From Paenibacillus paeoniae (lineage in GTDB: Bacteria > Bacillota > Bacilli > Paenibacillales > Paenibacillaceae), in assembly GCF_003388735.1 (NCBI RefSeq), contig NZ_QUBQ01000001.1, positions 2,542,001 to 2,606,000 on the forward strand: a DNA stretch of 64,000 bases, read 5' to 3'. Below, piece after piece: positions 1 to 8,497 of this stretch. Made by a program: the position numbers and the translations under genes. The first letter of the stretch is position 1. Each line of letters opens with the position of its first letter. A model generated the notes under the pieces. The model was given only the letters and a program-made list of their open reading frames with translations, was not told the DNA's origin and ran no database searches.

Positions 1-39
1 AGCAAGCGATGCTTGAAGCAGCCCCTCGTATTTATTCAT
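1..39 (-). CDS. 5' end of an unidentified gene (partial)
   Basis: An open frame runs leftwards off the window edge from an ATG at 39, giving only MNKYEGLLQASLA. A Shine-Dalgarno-like GGGTGG lies about 8 bases upstream of the ATG, which supports a genuine start. Too little protein is present to name a family. It is divergent from the YbjQ-family gene that starts at 357. Confidence 0.4.
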   Translation of the reverse strand, partial: MNKYEGLLQASLA

Positions 40-356
40 GGTTCCATCCACCCTTTATCCTGAAATAGTAAAGCTTCTTTCAGTGTACTTCATTCATGCA
101 AATGATAAAGTTAGTAGGAGCAATGAGATGATTCATCCCCTGTTGGCGAGAGAAATCCGTCAAGTACTTTAAGGTATTTATAGAAACTTATGAGCAGTGT
201 GCAGCCTCTTGCAAGCCGGGAAACGGATATTGTTTCTAAGGGATAGGCAGCATATTGCGAAGAAGGGGAAGTGAATAACTGACTAATGTGGAACCACCAT
301 TATGAAGCCGCGTAATAACGTTTAGCAATTGACTTGAATTCCAGGAGGAATTACGT
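40..356. other. Intergenic region between divergent genes
   Basis: About 317 bases lie between the leftward partial gene and the YbjQ-family gene. I see no open frame with a ribosome binding site and no clear hairpin. It must hold two divergent promoters, but no hexamer pair is convincing. The best is TTGTTT near 230 with TATTGC about 17 bases later, which is weak. Confidence 0.3.
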
Positions 357-668
357 ATGATATTGACCACAACGTCCACGATTGAAGGCATGCCCGTAAG
401 AAATTATGTAGGGATTGTAACCGGAGAAGTTATTATGGGAGCGAACGTGTTCAGAGACTTTATGGCATCCATTACCGACATTGTCGGAGGCCGTTCTGGA
501 GCCTATGAGAGCAAGCTTCAAGAGGCAAGAGACGCAGCATTCTCTGAAATGTGTCATAAAGCTTCGCGAATGGGCGCCAACGCCATCATCGGAGTAGACA
601 TCGACTATGAAGTAATTCGCGATGGTATGCTTATGGTTGCCGTTAGCGGGACGGCAGTTAACGTATAG
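357..668 (+). CDS. YbjQ/UPF0145 family heavy-metal-binding-like protein
   Basis: The 103-residue product has the length and pattern of the YbjQ (UPF0145) family: an N-terminal stretch beginning [10 protein letters not shown], a [13 protein letters not shown] segment, a helix rich in Glu and Arg, and a C-terminal strand pair containing [14 protein letters not shown]. Members are small soluble proteins that form a pentameric ring. Their cellular role is unknown, and the 'heavy-metal-binding' label seen in databases is weakly supported. An AGGAGG site 9 bases before the ATG fixes the start. It stands alone and is followed by an inverted repeat at 711-747. Confidence 0.9.
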   Translation: MILTTTSTIEGMPVRNYVGIVTGEVIMGANVFRDFMASITDIVGGRSGAYESKLQEARDAAFSEMCHKASRMGANAIIGVDIDYEVIRDGMLMVAVSGTAVNV

Positions 669-710
669 CACCTCGCCCGTGCCAGATCCCCTCGTAACAA
701 AAGCATAATG

Positions 711-747
711 CAAGAGAGCCGTTCGAGTATTCGAACAGCCCTCTTGC
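711..747 (+). terminator. Inverted repeat after the YbjQ-family gene
   Basis: GCAAGAG is mirrored by CTCTTGC around an inner GTTCGA/TCGAAC stem. No real T run follows, so this is either a weak terminator or a transcript-end stabiliser. Confidence 0.4.
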
Positions 748-879
748 ATTCAATATTCATTCAACCGATGCACCATCTGAACTGATAATCCGGGTCCTCC
801 GTGATAATAAAATAAGGAGCGCTTGGCAGCTCTCCCTCAGCGGCAAAAACGAACCCATCTTTGAAAGGATAGGTGTGTA

Positions 880-1494
880 CTACATCGGCTCATCCTGCAG
901 CCTCCTTGTCAGTTCGTTCAGCTTTTCCTCCCAGTGGCGCCTCATAACTTCTCTTACATAAATGTCATCCAGCATCTCCTGATGGATCGCCACCGTTGTT
1001 TTATCTCCTTTGGCAGACAGCACATACATTTGCAGACGCGAGGGGTTGTCCCATTCCGGGCGCTGCCAGGTCAGCCGCAGCTTATGATAAGGCTTCACGA
1101 CAGTGAGCTTGCCGAATAGGCCTTCCTTGGACTGATAGACCTCTCCCTTTTGCAATATAAATGACGAAACGTCCCCAGCCCACAGTTTTAATCCTTCCTG
1201 CGATACGAGGTAATCCCAGACCCGCTCTTTCGAAGCCGCTATTGTCTTTCTAACGCCAATCTGCACACCAGCATCCTTCGTGACGCCTACCGGTATCCGC
1301 CCCAGCACCTGCCCATACATGACAGCGAGCCATTCGCTCCATTGTTCCGAAGCCTCATATTGCTCACCAATATGTGCTGCAATCCCCTCATGCGACCACT
1401 GAGGATCCACGGACTGCTGAAGTCTGATCACCCACTCTTCCCATGTACTTCCCGTTGCTTGCATAACTTCTTGTCTGAAAATAGAACCTGGCAT
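880..1494 (-). CDS. SRPBCC (AHSA1-type) domain protein with N-terminal DUF4287-like segment
   Basis: A 204-residue protein. Residues 1-75 (MPGSIFRQEVMQATGSTWEEW and on) resemble the DUF4287 segment often placed before SRPBCC domains. Residues 80-200 are a START/AHSA1-like fold, with the typical opening 'IAASKERVWDYLVSQEGLKLW' and the LTWQRPEWDNPSRLQ strand. Such proteins bind hydrophobic ligands or act as co-chaperone-like domains; the ligand here cannot be told. The open frame extends 16 codons further upstream, but AGGAGG sits 7 bases before the ATG at 1494, so that is the start. It lies 74 bases downstream of the WYL regulator on the same strand, a common pairing, and is probably co-transcribed with it. 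Confidence 0.8.
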   Translation of the reverse strand: MPGSIFRQEVMQATGSTWEEWVIRLQQSVDPQWSHEGIAAHIGEQYEASEQWSEWLAVMYGQVLGRIPVGVTKDAGVQIGVRKTIAASKERVWDYLVSQEGLKLWAGDVSSFILQKGEVYQSKEGLFGKLTVVKPYHKLRLTWQRPEWDNPSRLQMYVLSAKGDKTTVAIHQEMLDDIYVREVMRRHWEEKLNELTRRLQDEPM

Positions 1495-1568
1495 CTGGTT
1501 CCCTCCTGACGATTGATAGGCCTCATTATAATATACAAACACTGACAGAGAAGGTCAGTATTTATATT

Positions 1569-2537
1569 TCAGGATCGATAATAATGAAGCAGTTCCTCGG
1601 TAATGTCAATCATATGACTTCTCAGCTCCTCCGGCTCGACAACCCGCAGCTTCCCGCCAAACGATAAGAGATAATGGGCGATCCCCGTATAGAGCGTCAG
1701 CTCGTCCACTCGGAACCGAGCATGATGCGGGGATCGCTCGACGAGTGCGTGACTAAGCAGCCAATGACCGCATAAATCATCCAATGCCTGAGGCGCCCCC
1801 TGAATCAGCACGGAGACCGTTGAGTCCCCGGAGCCTGCTCCCGCTTCTTCAAGCAGGCTCCCAAGCAAAAACTTACGCGCAGAGAAAGCTGCAGGACGTT
1901 CAAAACGAGCTGCGGTATCCGTCATCCCTATGATCCGATCTACACGGAAGCTTCTAATGTCGGCTCGCAGGTGACAATACCCAACGACATACCAATTGGC
2001 TCGCCAATGGACAAGACCATAAGGGTCGATGCTGCGCTTCGTTGTAACGGAATCATAACCGCTCCTATAAGACAGCTCCAAGCTTGCTTGACCGTCTATG
2101 CCCGCTTCCAGCTCAGCAAGCAAAGAGGTAAGCGCCGAATCTACAGGAGGCTGGATCACTTCAATATGGGCTTCGCGCCGTTCCATGTTCTCCAACTGTT
2201 GCGGATTCGTATACCGCTTCATTTTCGCCACGGCTCGGGTGAGTGCCGCTTCTGAAGGATAACCGGATTCTCTGGCGAATGAAGCGGCTTGAAGCAGTGC
2301 CTTCTGCTCCTCCGCATCAAAGAACAACGGCTCAAGCTTCAACGCTTCAGGAATCGAATAGCCGCCATCCCGGCCTACTTCAGACACGATGGGCACCCCA
2401 GAGATACATAAGGCGTCGATGCATCGGTAAACCGTTCGAATATGAATTTCCAGCTCGTCCGACAGCTCCTTCGCCGTCATTCTTCGACGAGATTTCAGCA
2501 GCCAAAGGATCGCAAGCATATTGTCAGCTTTAGACAT
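1569..2537 (-). CDS. HTH-WYL transcriptional regulator (YafY/DeoR-like)
   Basis: The 322-residue protein begins with an HTH_11-type winged helix (residues 1-60, with KSRRRMTAKELSDELEIHIR and the recognition-helix region TVYRCIDALCISGVPI). A WYL domain follows at about 130-230, in which DPYGLVHWRANWYVVGYC and RSFRVDRI are diagnostic. A WCX-like C-terminal domain ends it. WYL domains sense small ligands, often nucleic-acid-related, and these proteins are DNA-binding regulators. The longer frame would add 21 residues, but GGGGAGGACGAC directly precedes the ATG at 2537, so that start is preferred. The SRPBCC gene downstream is the likely target. Confidence 0.88.
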   Translation of the reverse strand: MSKADNMLAILWLLKSRRRMTAKELSDELEIHIRTVYRCIDALCISGVPIVSEVGRDGGYSIPEALKLEPLFFDAEEQKALLQAASFARESGYPSEAALTRAVAKMKRYTNPQQLENMERREAHIEVIQPPVDSALTSLLAELEAGIDGQASLELSYRSGYDSVTTKRSIDPYGLVHWRANWYVVGYCHLRADIRSFRVDRIIGMTDTAARFERPAAFSARKFLLGSLLEEAGAGSGDSTVSVLIQGAPQALDDLCGHWLLSHALVERSPHHARFRVDELTLYTGIAHYLLSFGGKLRVVEPEELRSHMIDITEELLHYYRS

Positions 2538-2634
2538 GTCGTCCTCCCCCAAAAATACTCTTTTATCAACTATCATCATTGTACTACAATAAATTTCCAC
2601 TTCTCCATACTGATGTCATACGTCTGAGCGCAAA

Positions 2635-2658
2635 CAAAAAAACGGCATCTCTGCCGTT
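2635..2658 (-). terminator. Rho-independent terminator of the siderophore permease operon
   Basis: On the minus strand an ACGGCA / TGCCGT stem with a 4-base loop is followed by seven T. It lies 12 bases past the stop of the last permease gene. Confidence 0.85.
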
Positions 2659-2669
2659 CCTCTACGTAT

Positions 2670-3707
2670 CTATCGACGATCGCTATGTCTATACATCAAA
2701 TAAATAAAAAAAGGTGCGCCTAATATTGCCGTAAAAATACCAGCCGGTATATCCAAAGGCACAAATACGGTACGGCCAACCAGATCAGCCAGCAGCACAA
2801 ACAATGATCCTAATATCGCTGAAGCAACGACGATGGCCCCATTGTTGTTGCCAACAAGCTTGCGAGCCATATGTGGCGCCATCAAACCTACAAAGCTGAT
2901 TCCACCTGCGATACCTACCGCAGCGCTGGCCAGCACAACACTTAGTATGATGAACATAACACGTTTCTTCTCCACATGCATGCCTACGCCAATCGCAATA
3001 CGATCGCCGAGCTCCAGCACATTCAAGCTTCTGGATTGCATCCATGCGATCCCCCCGCCGATTATCACCCATGGCGCCAAATACATGACATGAGTCCACG
3101 ATGTGCCATAGACCGTTCCCGCCATCCAGCCAAGCGCTTGCGATACGAGATACAGGGGACCCGCAAGCGTGAAATAAATCGTTAACGCTCCCATTGCAGA
3201 GGAGACCGATACGCCAATCATCGCCATACGAAGCGGCGAGCTGCCATTCTTCCAAGCCAGCAAATATGTAATTGCAGAAGCGATGCAGCCGCCCGCCATA
3301 GCAACAACCGGCATCCAGCCGACGTTCACCTGACCATTCATAATCGTAATAAAAGCTACGACCGCAGCCGTCGCACCCGATGTTGTCCCAAGCAGATCAG
3401 GCGAGGCGAGCGGATTGCGAATCAAAGCTTGCAGGATCGTCCCCGATATGGCCATGGCCGCGCCTACCAATACAGAAGCCGCAATACGAGGCATTCTCAA
3501 ATGCATCACAATATACTCATACTTGGCTTCGCCGATCCCGAACAGGGTTCGCAGAACGTCCATAATCGGCACCCGGAAGCTCCCTATACCGATGCTGAGA
3601 ACAATGGTCGCCAGCAATCCAATAGCCAGAATGACTAGTTTAATGCTAACCGAAGACTTGCGATCGTGGTTGATCATTTTGCGAGAAATCCAATTAAATC
3701 TGCCCAA
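2670..3707 (-). CDS. FecCD-family siderophore ABC transporter permease (second subunit)
   Basis: A 345-residue integral membrane protein of the FecCD/BtuC family (about 330-350 residues, around 10 helices). It imports ferric siderophore across the cytoplasmic membrane as a heterodimer with the 3694-4710 product. Family marks are 'SFRVPIMDVLRTLFGIG', 'LRMPRIAASVLVGAAMAISG' with 'QALIRNPLASPDLLGTTSGA', and the coupling-helix region 'GGISFVGLMAPHMARKLVG'. The start is TTG at 3707, preceded by AAGGAGG at 7-base spacing. It overlaps the upstream permease gene by 14 bases, so translation is probably coupled. No ATPase gene follows. Confidence 0.93.
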   Translation of the reverse strand: MGRFNWISRKMINHDRKSSVSIKLVILAIGLLATIVLSIGIGSFRVPIMDVLRTLFGIGEAKYEYIVMHLRMPRIAASVLVGAAMAISGTILQALIRNPLASPDLLGTTSGATAAVVAFITIMNGQVNVGWMPVVAMAGGCIASAITYLLAWKNGSSPLRMAMIGVSVSSAMGALTIYFTLAGPLYLVSQALGWMAGTVYGTSWTHVMYLAPWVIIGGGIAWMQSRSLNVLELGDRIAIGVGMHVEKKRVMFIILSVVLASAAVGIAGGISFVGLMAPHMARKLVGNNNGAIVVASAILGSLFVLLADLVGRTVFVPLDIPAGIFTAILGAPFFIYLMYRHSDRR

Positions 3708-4710
3708 GCGCCTTCCTCCTTACGAGCACCACTACAAAGGGGACACCTAATAGGGCTGTTGTAACGCCAACCGGCACTTCCTTGGAATGAATCAAGAAAC
3801 GGGACAGCACATCAGCCAGCAACAAAAAAGCGGCGCCGAGCACTGCGCTATAAGGCAGGAGCCAACGATGGTCATTGCCAATTAGCCAGCGTGAGATGTG
3901 TGGAATCATAATGCCAACGAAGCTGATCGGACCAGCAAGCGCGACACTTCCCCCTGCCAAAATAACGACAACGAACACCGTCACGATTTTGATCCAAACC
4001 ATCCGCTGCCCCAGACCAACTGCTACATCATCCCCCATCGCCATTACGTTGAGCGAGCGCGACATAAATAAGACGATGACCCATGCGCCTAACATATACG
4101 GCAAAAGTTGAACCGTATGGCCCAGATTGCTGTTGGACACGGAGCCGGTTAGCCAGTAGAGGGCGCCTTCCAAAGTTTCATTGCTGATCAGCATAAATAA
4201 CGAGTTGATGGACGTAGCGAATGACGCCAAGGCCGAGCCTGTCAGAATCAGCTTGATTGGCGTCATTCCCCCTTTGCCGGCCGTCGCAATAACGAAAATA
4301 AGCACGGCCGATAGGCCAGCACCAATAAATGCAAACCACATTAAGTTCGTAAAGGAAAATACGGCCCCATACCAATAAAGCATGGCTACAATCGCAAGTG
4401 CTGCGCCAGCATTTATACCAAGTATCGATGGAGAGGCCAGCGGGTTTCTCGTCATGGCTTGCAGCAGAACTCCGCTAAGAGCAAGACTGCAGCCGATTAC
4501 GGCGGCAGTCAAGGCTCTCGGTACTCGGGACGTTCGGATAATAAGCTGCTCATCGCTGCCCGTATAGGATGTATAAGCTTGGATGACGGTGGCCAGATCA
4601 AAGTTTCTGAGTCCAAACAAGACGCTTGCTACAGCGGCTGCGATTAGCACTGCCACAGCACCAAGGAAACCAGCCGCTTTTCTTCTGTCGCTAGACAAAA
4701 GGGAGGTCAT
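3694..4710 (-). CDS. FecCD-family siderophore ABC transporter permease (first subunit)
   Basis: A 338-residue membrane protein of the FecCD family. It shows 'RVPRALTAAVIGCSLALSG', 'QAMTRNPLASPSILGINAGA', and 'GPISFVGIMIPHISRWLIG', the loop that contacts the ATPase. It pairs with the following permease to form the transmembrane channel for a ferric siderophore. It lies 34 bases after the binding-protein gene and overlaps the next permease gene, so all three form one operon. Control is probably by Fur through the box at 5764. The substrate class (hydroxamate or catecholate) cannot be read from this subunit. Confidence 0.93.
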   Translation of the reverse strand: MTSLLSSDRRKAAGFLGAVAVLIAAAVASVLFGLRNFDLATVIQAYTSYTGSDEQLIIRTSRVPRALTAAVIGCSLALSGVLLQAMTRNPLASPSILGINAGAALAIVAMLYWYGAVFSFTNLMWFAFIGAGLSAVLIFVIATAGKGGMTPIKLILTGSALASFATSINSLFMLISNETLEGALYWLTGSVSNSNLGHTVQLLPYMLGAWVIVLFMSRSLNVMAMGDDVAVGLGQRMVWIKIVTVFVVVILAGGSVALAGPISFVGIMIPHISRWLIGNDHRWLLPYSAVLGAAFLLLADVLSRFLIHSKEVPVGVTTALLGVPFVVVLVRRKALGQI

Positions 4711-4744
4711 GTTTCTTCTTCCCCTTTATACCGTTAACGAAATG

Positions 4745-5746
4745 CTAACGTTGAATATTCGCAAAATATTTCTCAATATCGGCCACTAACAGCTTTGCGG
4801 CAAGGATGCCGCCAGCAGAGTTCCAAATCGACTCATCTACTTGATAAATTTGTCCATTTTGATTCACTTTCATGTTTTGAGCGATGGGATCGGCCAGCCA
4901 TTCCTTGGCCGTATCGGCTGCTGCCGTCTCGCCGCTGCGGTCCGATGCAAAGTAGAACAGCGCATCGCCATCCAATACACTAATTTGCTCTTTCGTAATT
5001 TCTTCGGCAAATTCCGCTTTGCTCTGCGCTTCCGTCCGCGCAATGCCCAGCTTGTCCAAGATGACGCCGGCAAAGTTTTGCTTGTAGTAGACTCTGGCTT
5101 TGCCTGCCTGGAAACGGGCCAGCGATACTTCCGCCTGTGCTTTGTCTCCCAGCTTGGCTGCCGTCTCTTCAACGAGCTTATCGAACTCGGCAAGCGCTTG
5201 CTCTCCTTCTGACTCCTTATTCAAGGCACTTGCAAACAGGGAGAAATTCTCGATCATGCTGTCGCCCAGGTTTTCGGTAAATATGGTAGGCGCAATACCG
5301 CTAAGCTGACTGTAAATTTTCTCTTGTCTAACCTTTGTGCCAAGGATCAAGTCCGGCTGAAGACTCGCGATCAACTCCATATTCGGCTGAGTCTCATCGC
5401 CTACAATTTCCACGCCTTCCATTTGATCTGCTATATGATCATACCAAGGATCGCCGATCCAGGAATGAACGGCTCCTACCGGTTTAATGCCCAGTTCCAA
5501 TAAAGTCTCAGTCCCTTGAGTAGTCAACACTACAATTCGAGTAGGCGTACCCGTAATATCCGTGTTGCCCATTGCATGTGCAATCGTTCTCGTTTCATTC
5601 GCTTCAGGCTGTTGTGTCGGCTGATTGTTGTCAGCATTTCCTGGCTGACTAGCTCCATTGTTGCTTCCGCAAGCTGTAAGCATGATAAGCAGGGCTGCCA
5701 GCATAGCAGAGAGCATCACTTTTGTTGCATTATGTTTTTTCACCAT
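4745..5746 (-). CDS. Iron-siderophore ABC transporter substrate-binding lipoprotein
   Basis: A 333-residue PeripBP_2/FecB-type protein. It has a lysine-rich n-region, a hydrophobic core and a lipobox LTAC at about residues 22-25, then a low-complexity linker rich in Asn, Gln and Pro. The TroA-like fold follows, with 'TRIVVLTTQGTETLLELGIK', 'IASLQPDLILG' and 'VDESIWNSAGG'. It should be anchored to the outer face of the membrane and pass ferric siderophore to the two FecCD permeases encoded downstream. The frame reaches 27 codons further upstream, across the Fur box, but AGGAGCGG precedes the ATG at 5746 and the signal peptide begins there. Confidence 0.93.
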   Translation of the reverse strand: MVKKHNATKVMLSAMLAALLIMLTACGSNNGASQPGNADNNQPTQQPEANETRTIAHAMGNTDITGTPTRIVVLTTQGTETLLELGIKPVGAVHSWIGDPWYDHIADQMEGVEIVGDETQPNMELIASLQPDLILGTKVRQEKIYSQLSGIAPTIFTENLGDSMIENFSLFASALNKESEGEQALAEFDKLVEETAAKLGDKAQAEVSLARFQAGKARVYYKQNFAGVILDKLGIARTEAQSKAEFAEEITKEQISVLDGDALFYFASDRSGETAAADTAKEWLADPIAQNMKVNQNGQIYQVDESIWNSAGGILAAKLLVADIEKYFANIQR

Positions 5747-5763
5747 TTCCGCTCCTATTTTCC

Positions 5764-5782
5764 AATAATGAGTATCATTATC
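5764..5782 (-). promoter_or_regulatory. Fur box upstream of the siderophore operon
   Basis: AATAATGAGTATCATTATC agrees with the 19-base consensus GATAATGATAATCATTATC at 16 positions. It lies 18 bases before the ATG of the binding-protein gene, where bound Fe-Fur would block transcription in iron-replete cells. Confidence 0.88.
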
Positions 5783-5848
5783 AGTAAGTATTGAAAAAAA
5801 GAACACTTTCTTGCCACCGATGCGCATGCGGTACAGTAAATGTTACAA

Positions 5849-5871
5849 TAACAACACTAATATAGTTGCTA
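5849..5871. promoter_or_regulatory. Possible TetR-type operator
   Basis: TAACAAC and GTTGCTA form an imperfect inverted repeat around a 9-base centre. It lies about 28 bases before the start of the TetR-family gene and between the divergent genes. The location suits an autoregulatory operator, but the symmetry is incomplete. Confidence 0.3.
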
Positions 5872-5898
5872 CACCATTTCAATAGATAGAGCTTGGAA

Positions 5899-6504
5899 AT
5901 GGACAAAACAAAGGAAGTGTTACACATCAACAATTTCATCGAAGGACAGCAGCAGTCGAAGGAATGGATTACGCTCTCTTTGCTTTATTTGATGGAGACA
6001 AAGGCTTACTCCGATATTAAAGTGACGGAAATTGCCCGAAAATCCGGCCTGGCCAGACAAACCATCTACCGCAATTATGGAGACAAAGACGATATTTTGT
6101 ATGACTATCTATGTCATCAATTCAACTTTTTTGACAGCCGGATCAGTGAGCAGAAACTGCATGGAGAAGATGTATTAATCGCTTTTTTTGAGATGTGGAA
6201 ATCATTCCTCCCGCCTTCCCTGCTGCACAACATTCAACTGTCCGATCGCAAGATCAGGCAAATTATATACCGAAGCCTGGAGTATTATGTTCAGGAGAAA
6301 TATACCGCTTATTTCATGGCGCCGCAGACGTCGATCGGTGAGATGCACTACTACGTCTTCCGCTCCCTGTCATCCGCCCTGCATGGCATTCTTATCGAAT
6401 GGAGCTTGCAGCAATACGAGCAATCGCCAAAACAAATCGGCAAGCTGACGTATCAGCTTACCGATTCCATTCGTCGATATTGTATGGAGCATGCAGCACC
6501 TTAA
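5899..6504 (+). CDS. TetR/AcrR family transcriptional regulator
   Basis: About 201 residues. The N-terminal helix-turn-helix is clear: 'YSDIKVTEIARKSGLARQTIYRNYGDKDDILYDYL' at about residues 34-70 matches the TetR signature. The C-terminal half resembles the TetR_C_7/8-like ligand domain of Bacillota. The start is uncertain: TTG at 5893 and ATG at 5899 are in frame and neither has a strong ribosome binding site. It is divergent from the siderophore operon and convergent with the DrrAB-type exporter genes, so either could be its target. Confidence 0.85.
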   Translation: MDKTKEVLHINNFIEGQQQSKEWITLSLLYLMETKAYSDIKVTEIARKSGLARQTIYRNYGDKDDILYDYLCHQFNFFDSRISEQKLHGEDVLIAFFEMWKSFLPPSLLHNIQLSDRKIRQIIYRSLEYYVQEKYTAYFMAPQTSIGEMHYYVFRSLSSALHGILIEWSLQQYEQSPKQIGKLTYQLTDSIRRYCMEHAAP

Positions 6505-6531
6505 ATCGCCAACTCCAACTTCTGCTCTAAT

Positions 6532-7347
6532 CTACGTCCGCCGCATATAAGCGCGAACCGTAATGGGTGCGAATACCGCTACAATAGCTGCTGCGCCGAT
6601 TAGCGAGATCGCCAGATCCCAGCCCACCGTTCCTGTATTGGTCAAATCCCGTACAGCCGTCACAAGGTGAGAGACGGGATTGATGTTGACGAACCACTGC
6701 AGCCAGTTAGGCATCGTCTCCACCGGCACGAAGGCATTGGAGAGGAACGTAAGCGGGAACAGTATAATCATGGAGATCCCCTGTACGCTGGAGGCAGTAC
6801 GGGCAATGACACCGAAGAAAGCGAAGATCCAGCTGATCGCCCACGAGCAGAAGATGACAATGACCGCTGCAATAGCTACGTACGCAAGTCCCCCCTCGGG
6901 AAGATACCCCATCAAGTACCCCATCGCAAAGGTAAGCACGGTGGCAATGGTATATCTGACCGTGTCAGCCAGCAACGCGCCCGCAAGCGGGGCGATTCTC
7001 GCAATCGGCAAAGATTTGAACCGGTCGAATACGCCCTTGTCCATATCTTCGCGCAACTGGACGCCGGTGACGATAGACGTCGTAATGACCGTCTGTACGA
7101 GAATGCCTGGAATAATGACAGGCAGATAGCTCTGTACATCGCCAGAGATGGCGCCACCGAATATATAAGTGAACATTAAGGTGAAAATGATCGGCTGCAG
7201 CGTTACGTCGAACAATTGCTCCGGTGTACGGCGAAGCTTCAGCAGACCTCTATAGGCCATCGTAAGCGAATGGCGGATCGACTGTCCGATGCTGGTACGG
7301 TTCTTCAATGGACGACGAGCAGCCGGATTTATTGTAGTTTGGCTCAT
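6532..7347 (-). CDS. DrrB-type ABC-2 exporter permease
   Basis: A 271-residue ABC-2 family membrane protein with about six hydrophobic segments. It resembles DrrB and other multidrug or lipid exporter permeases: 'DVTLQPIIFTLMFTYIFGGA', 'VQTVITTSIVTGVQLREDMDKG' with 'FDRFKSLPIARIAPL' and the C-terminal 'PLTFLSNAFVPVETMP' are typical. Its ATG overlaps the stop of the ATPase gene as ATGA, so the two are translationally coupled. The cargo is unknown; drug self-protection and export of a cell-surface compound are both possible. Confidence 0.9.
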   Translation of the reverse strand: MSQTTINPAARRPLKNRTSIGQSIRHSLTMAYRGLLKLRRTPEQLFDVTLQPIIFTLMFTYIFGGAISGDVQSYLPVIIPGILVQTVITTSIVTGVQLREDMDKGVFDRFKSLPIARIAPLAGALLADTVRYTIATVLTFAMGYLMGYLPEGGLAYVAIAAVIVIFCSWAISWIFAFFGVIARTASSVQGISMIILFPLTFLSNAFVPVETMPNWLQWFVNINPVSHLVTAVRDLTNTGTVGWDLAISLIGAAAIVAVFAPITVRAYMRRT

Positions 7348-8351
7348 ACGTTAGCTACCTCCGCTTTTTGAATTTGATTCTGTGGCTGCTCCGCCGAAGA
7401 CTTCGAAGTGCCGCTGCCCGTAATCGTCAGGAACACTTCATCCAGCGTAGGCTTCTGTACGCTTATCTCTGCCAGCGGAATGCCAGCCTCACGAAGCGCA
7501 ATCAACAGATCGGTTACCTGATCAGTGTTCGCCATCGGAGCTGTAATTTTACCAGAGTCGTAAGCTACGCTCGACGGCACCTTCAGCACTCGCTCCACCA
7601 TTTGGCGCGCGCCTTCAATCTGCTGTGGTTGCAGTACGCTTAGATGCAAGGATGAGGTGCCGACAGACGACTTCAATTCATCTACCGTCCCTTCCGCCAC
7701 GACGCGTCCATGATCAATTACAGCGATACGATCCGCCAAGTGATCCGCCTCGTCTAGATATTGGGTTGTCAGGAGTACGGTCGAGCCCGTCTTCACAAGC
7801 CGCTGAATTGTCTCCCACATCTGTGAGCGTGTACGAGGATCCAGCCCCGTAGTCGGCTCATCCAGGAAAATAAGCGGCGGCTGGGCAATCAGACTAGCCG
7901 CCAGATCAAGCCGGCGCCTCATGCCGCCAGAGAAGTTCTTCAGTGGTCGCTTCGCTGCCTCCGTCAAGCTGAATTCCTCCAGCAGCGCCTCCGCCTTGCG
8001 CTTCGCTTCGGTACGCCCCAGCCCCAGCAAACGAGAGAAAATAATTAAATTTTCCATAGCGCTTAACGATTCATCGACAGAAGCATACTGCCCCGTCACT
8101 CCGATCAGCTGTCTGACGATCTGGGATTCCTTCGTCACATCATGACCGAATATGCGCGCCGAACCTCCATCCGGTCTCAGCAAAGTCGCCAGCATGCGGA
8201 TCGTTGTTGTTTTCCCAGCGCCGTTCGGTCCAAGCACGCCATAGATTGTACCGGCGCGCACATTCAAATCAACTCCGTCTACCGCACGATGCTCGCCAAA
8301 GGTTTTGACAAGTCCATGAGCCTCGACGGCCCACTCACTCCTATCCATCAT
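7344..8351 (-). CDS. DrrA-type ABC transporter ATP-binding protein
   Basis: A 335-residue ATPase. It contains Walker A 'GPNGAGKTTTIRML', signature 'NFSGGMRRRLDLAASL', Walker B '[16 protein letters not shown]' and the switch-histidine segment 'TTQYLDEAD'. The C-terminal extension with 'VQKPTLDEVFLTITG' is the DUF4162/DrrA tail. It powers the permease encoded directly downstream. AGGAGG precedes the first of two adjacent ATGs at 7-base spacing. The pair forms a two-gene operon whose expression may depend on the convergent TetR gene, but no operator was seen upstream. Confidence 0.93.
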   Translation of the reverse strand: MMDRSEWAVEAHGLVKTFGEHRAVDGVDLNVRAGTIYGVLGPNGAGKTTTIRMLATLLRPDGGSARIFGHDVTKESQIVRQLIGVTGQYASVDESLSAMENLIIFSRLLGLGRTEAKRKAEALLEEFSLTEAAKRPLKNFSGGMRRRLDLAASLIAQPPLIFLDEPTTGLDPRTRSQMWETIQRLVKTGSTVLLTTQYLDEADHLADRIAVIDHGRVVAEGTVDELKSSVGTSSLHLSVLQPQQIEGARQMVERVLKVPSSVAYDSGKITAPMANTDQVTDLLIALREAGIPLAEISVQKPTLDEVFLTITGSGTSKSSAEQPQNQIQKAEVANV

Positions 8352-8433
8352 TGCAATTCCTCCTCTGTATATCTGCTCTACAGCGATTGTAATGCCCCTA
8401 TTTAAACAAAATGTAAACGGAAGTGGCGGTATG

Positions 8434-8463
8434 AAAAAAAGCCAGCCGTTTGGCTGACCTTTT
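8434..8463 (-). terminator. Terminator of the MFS carrier gene
   Basis: On the minus strand a GTCAGCC-AAAC-GGCTGGC hairpin is followed by seven T, 35 bases past the stop of the CynX-type carrier. Confidence 0.85.
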
Positions 8464-8497
8464 ACAACTACTTATCAGATTGCGTCCTCTGGAGTCT

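Noticed and set aside
351-749. Minus-strand open frame of 132 codons opposite the YbjQ-family gene
   Set aside because: It is antisense to a clear family member and starts in the terminator-like inverted repeat.
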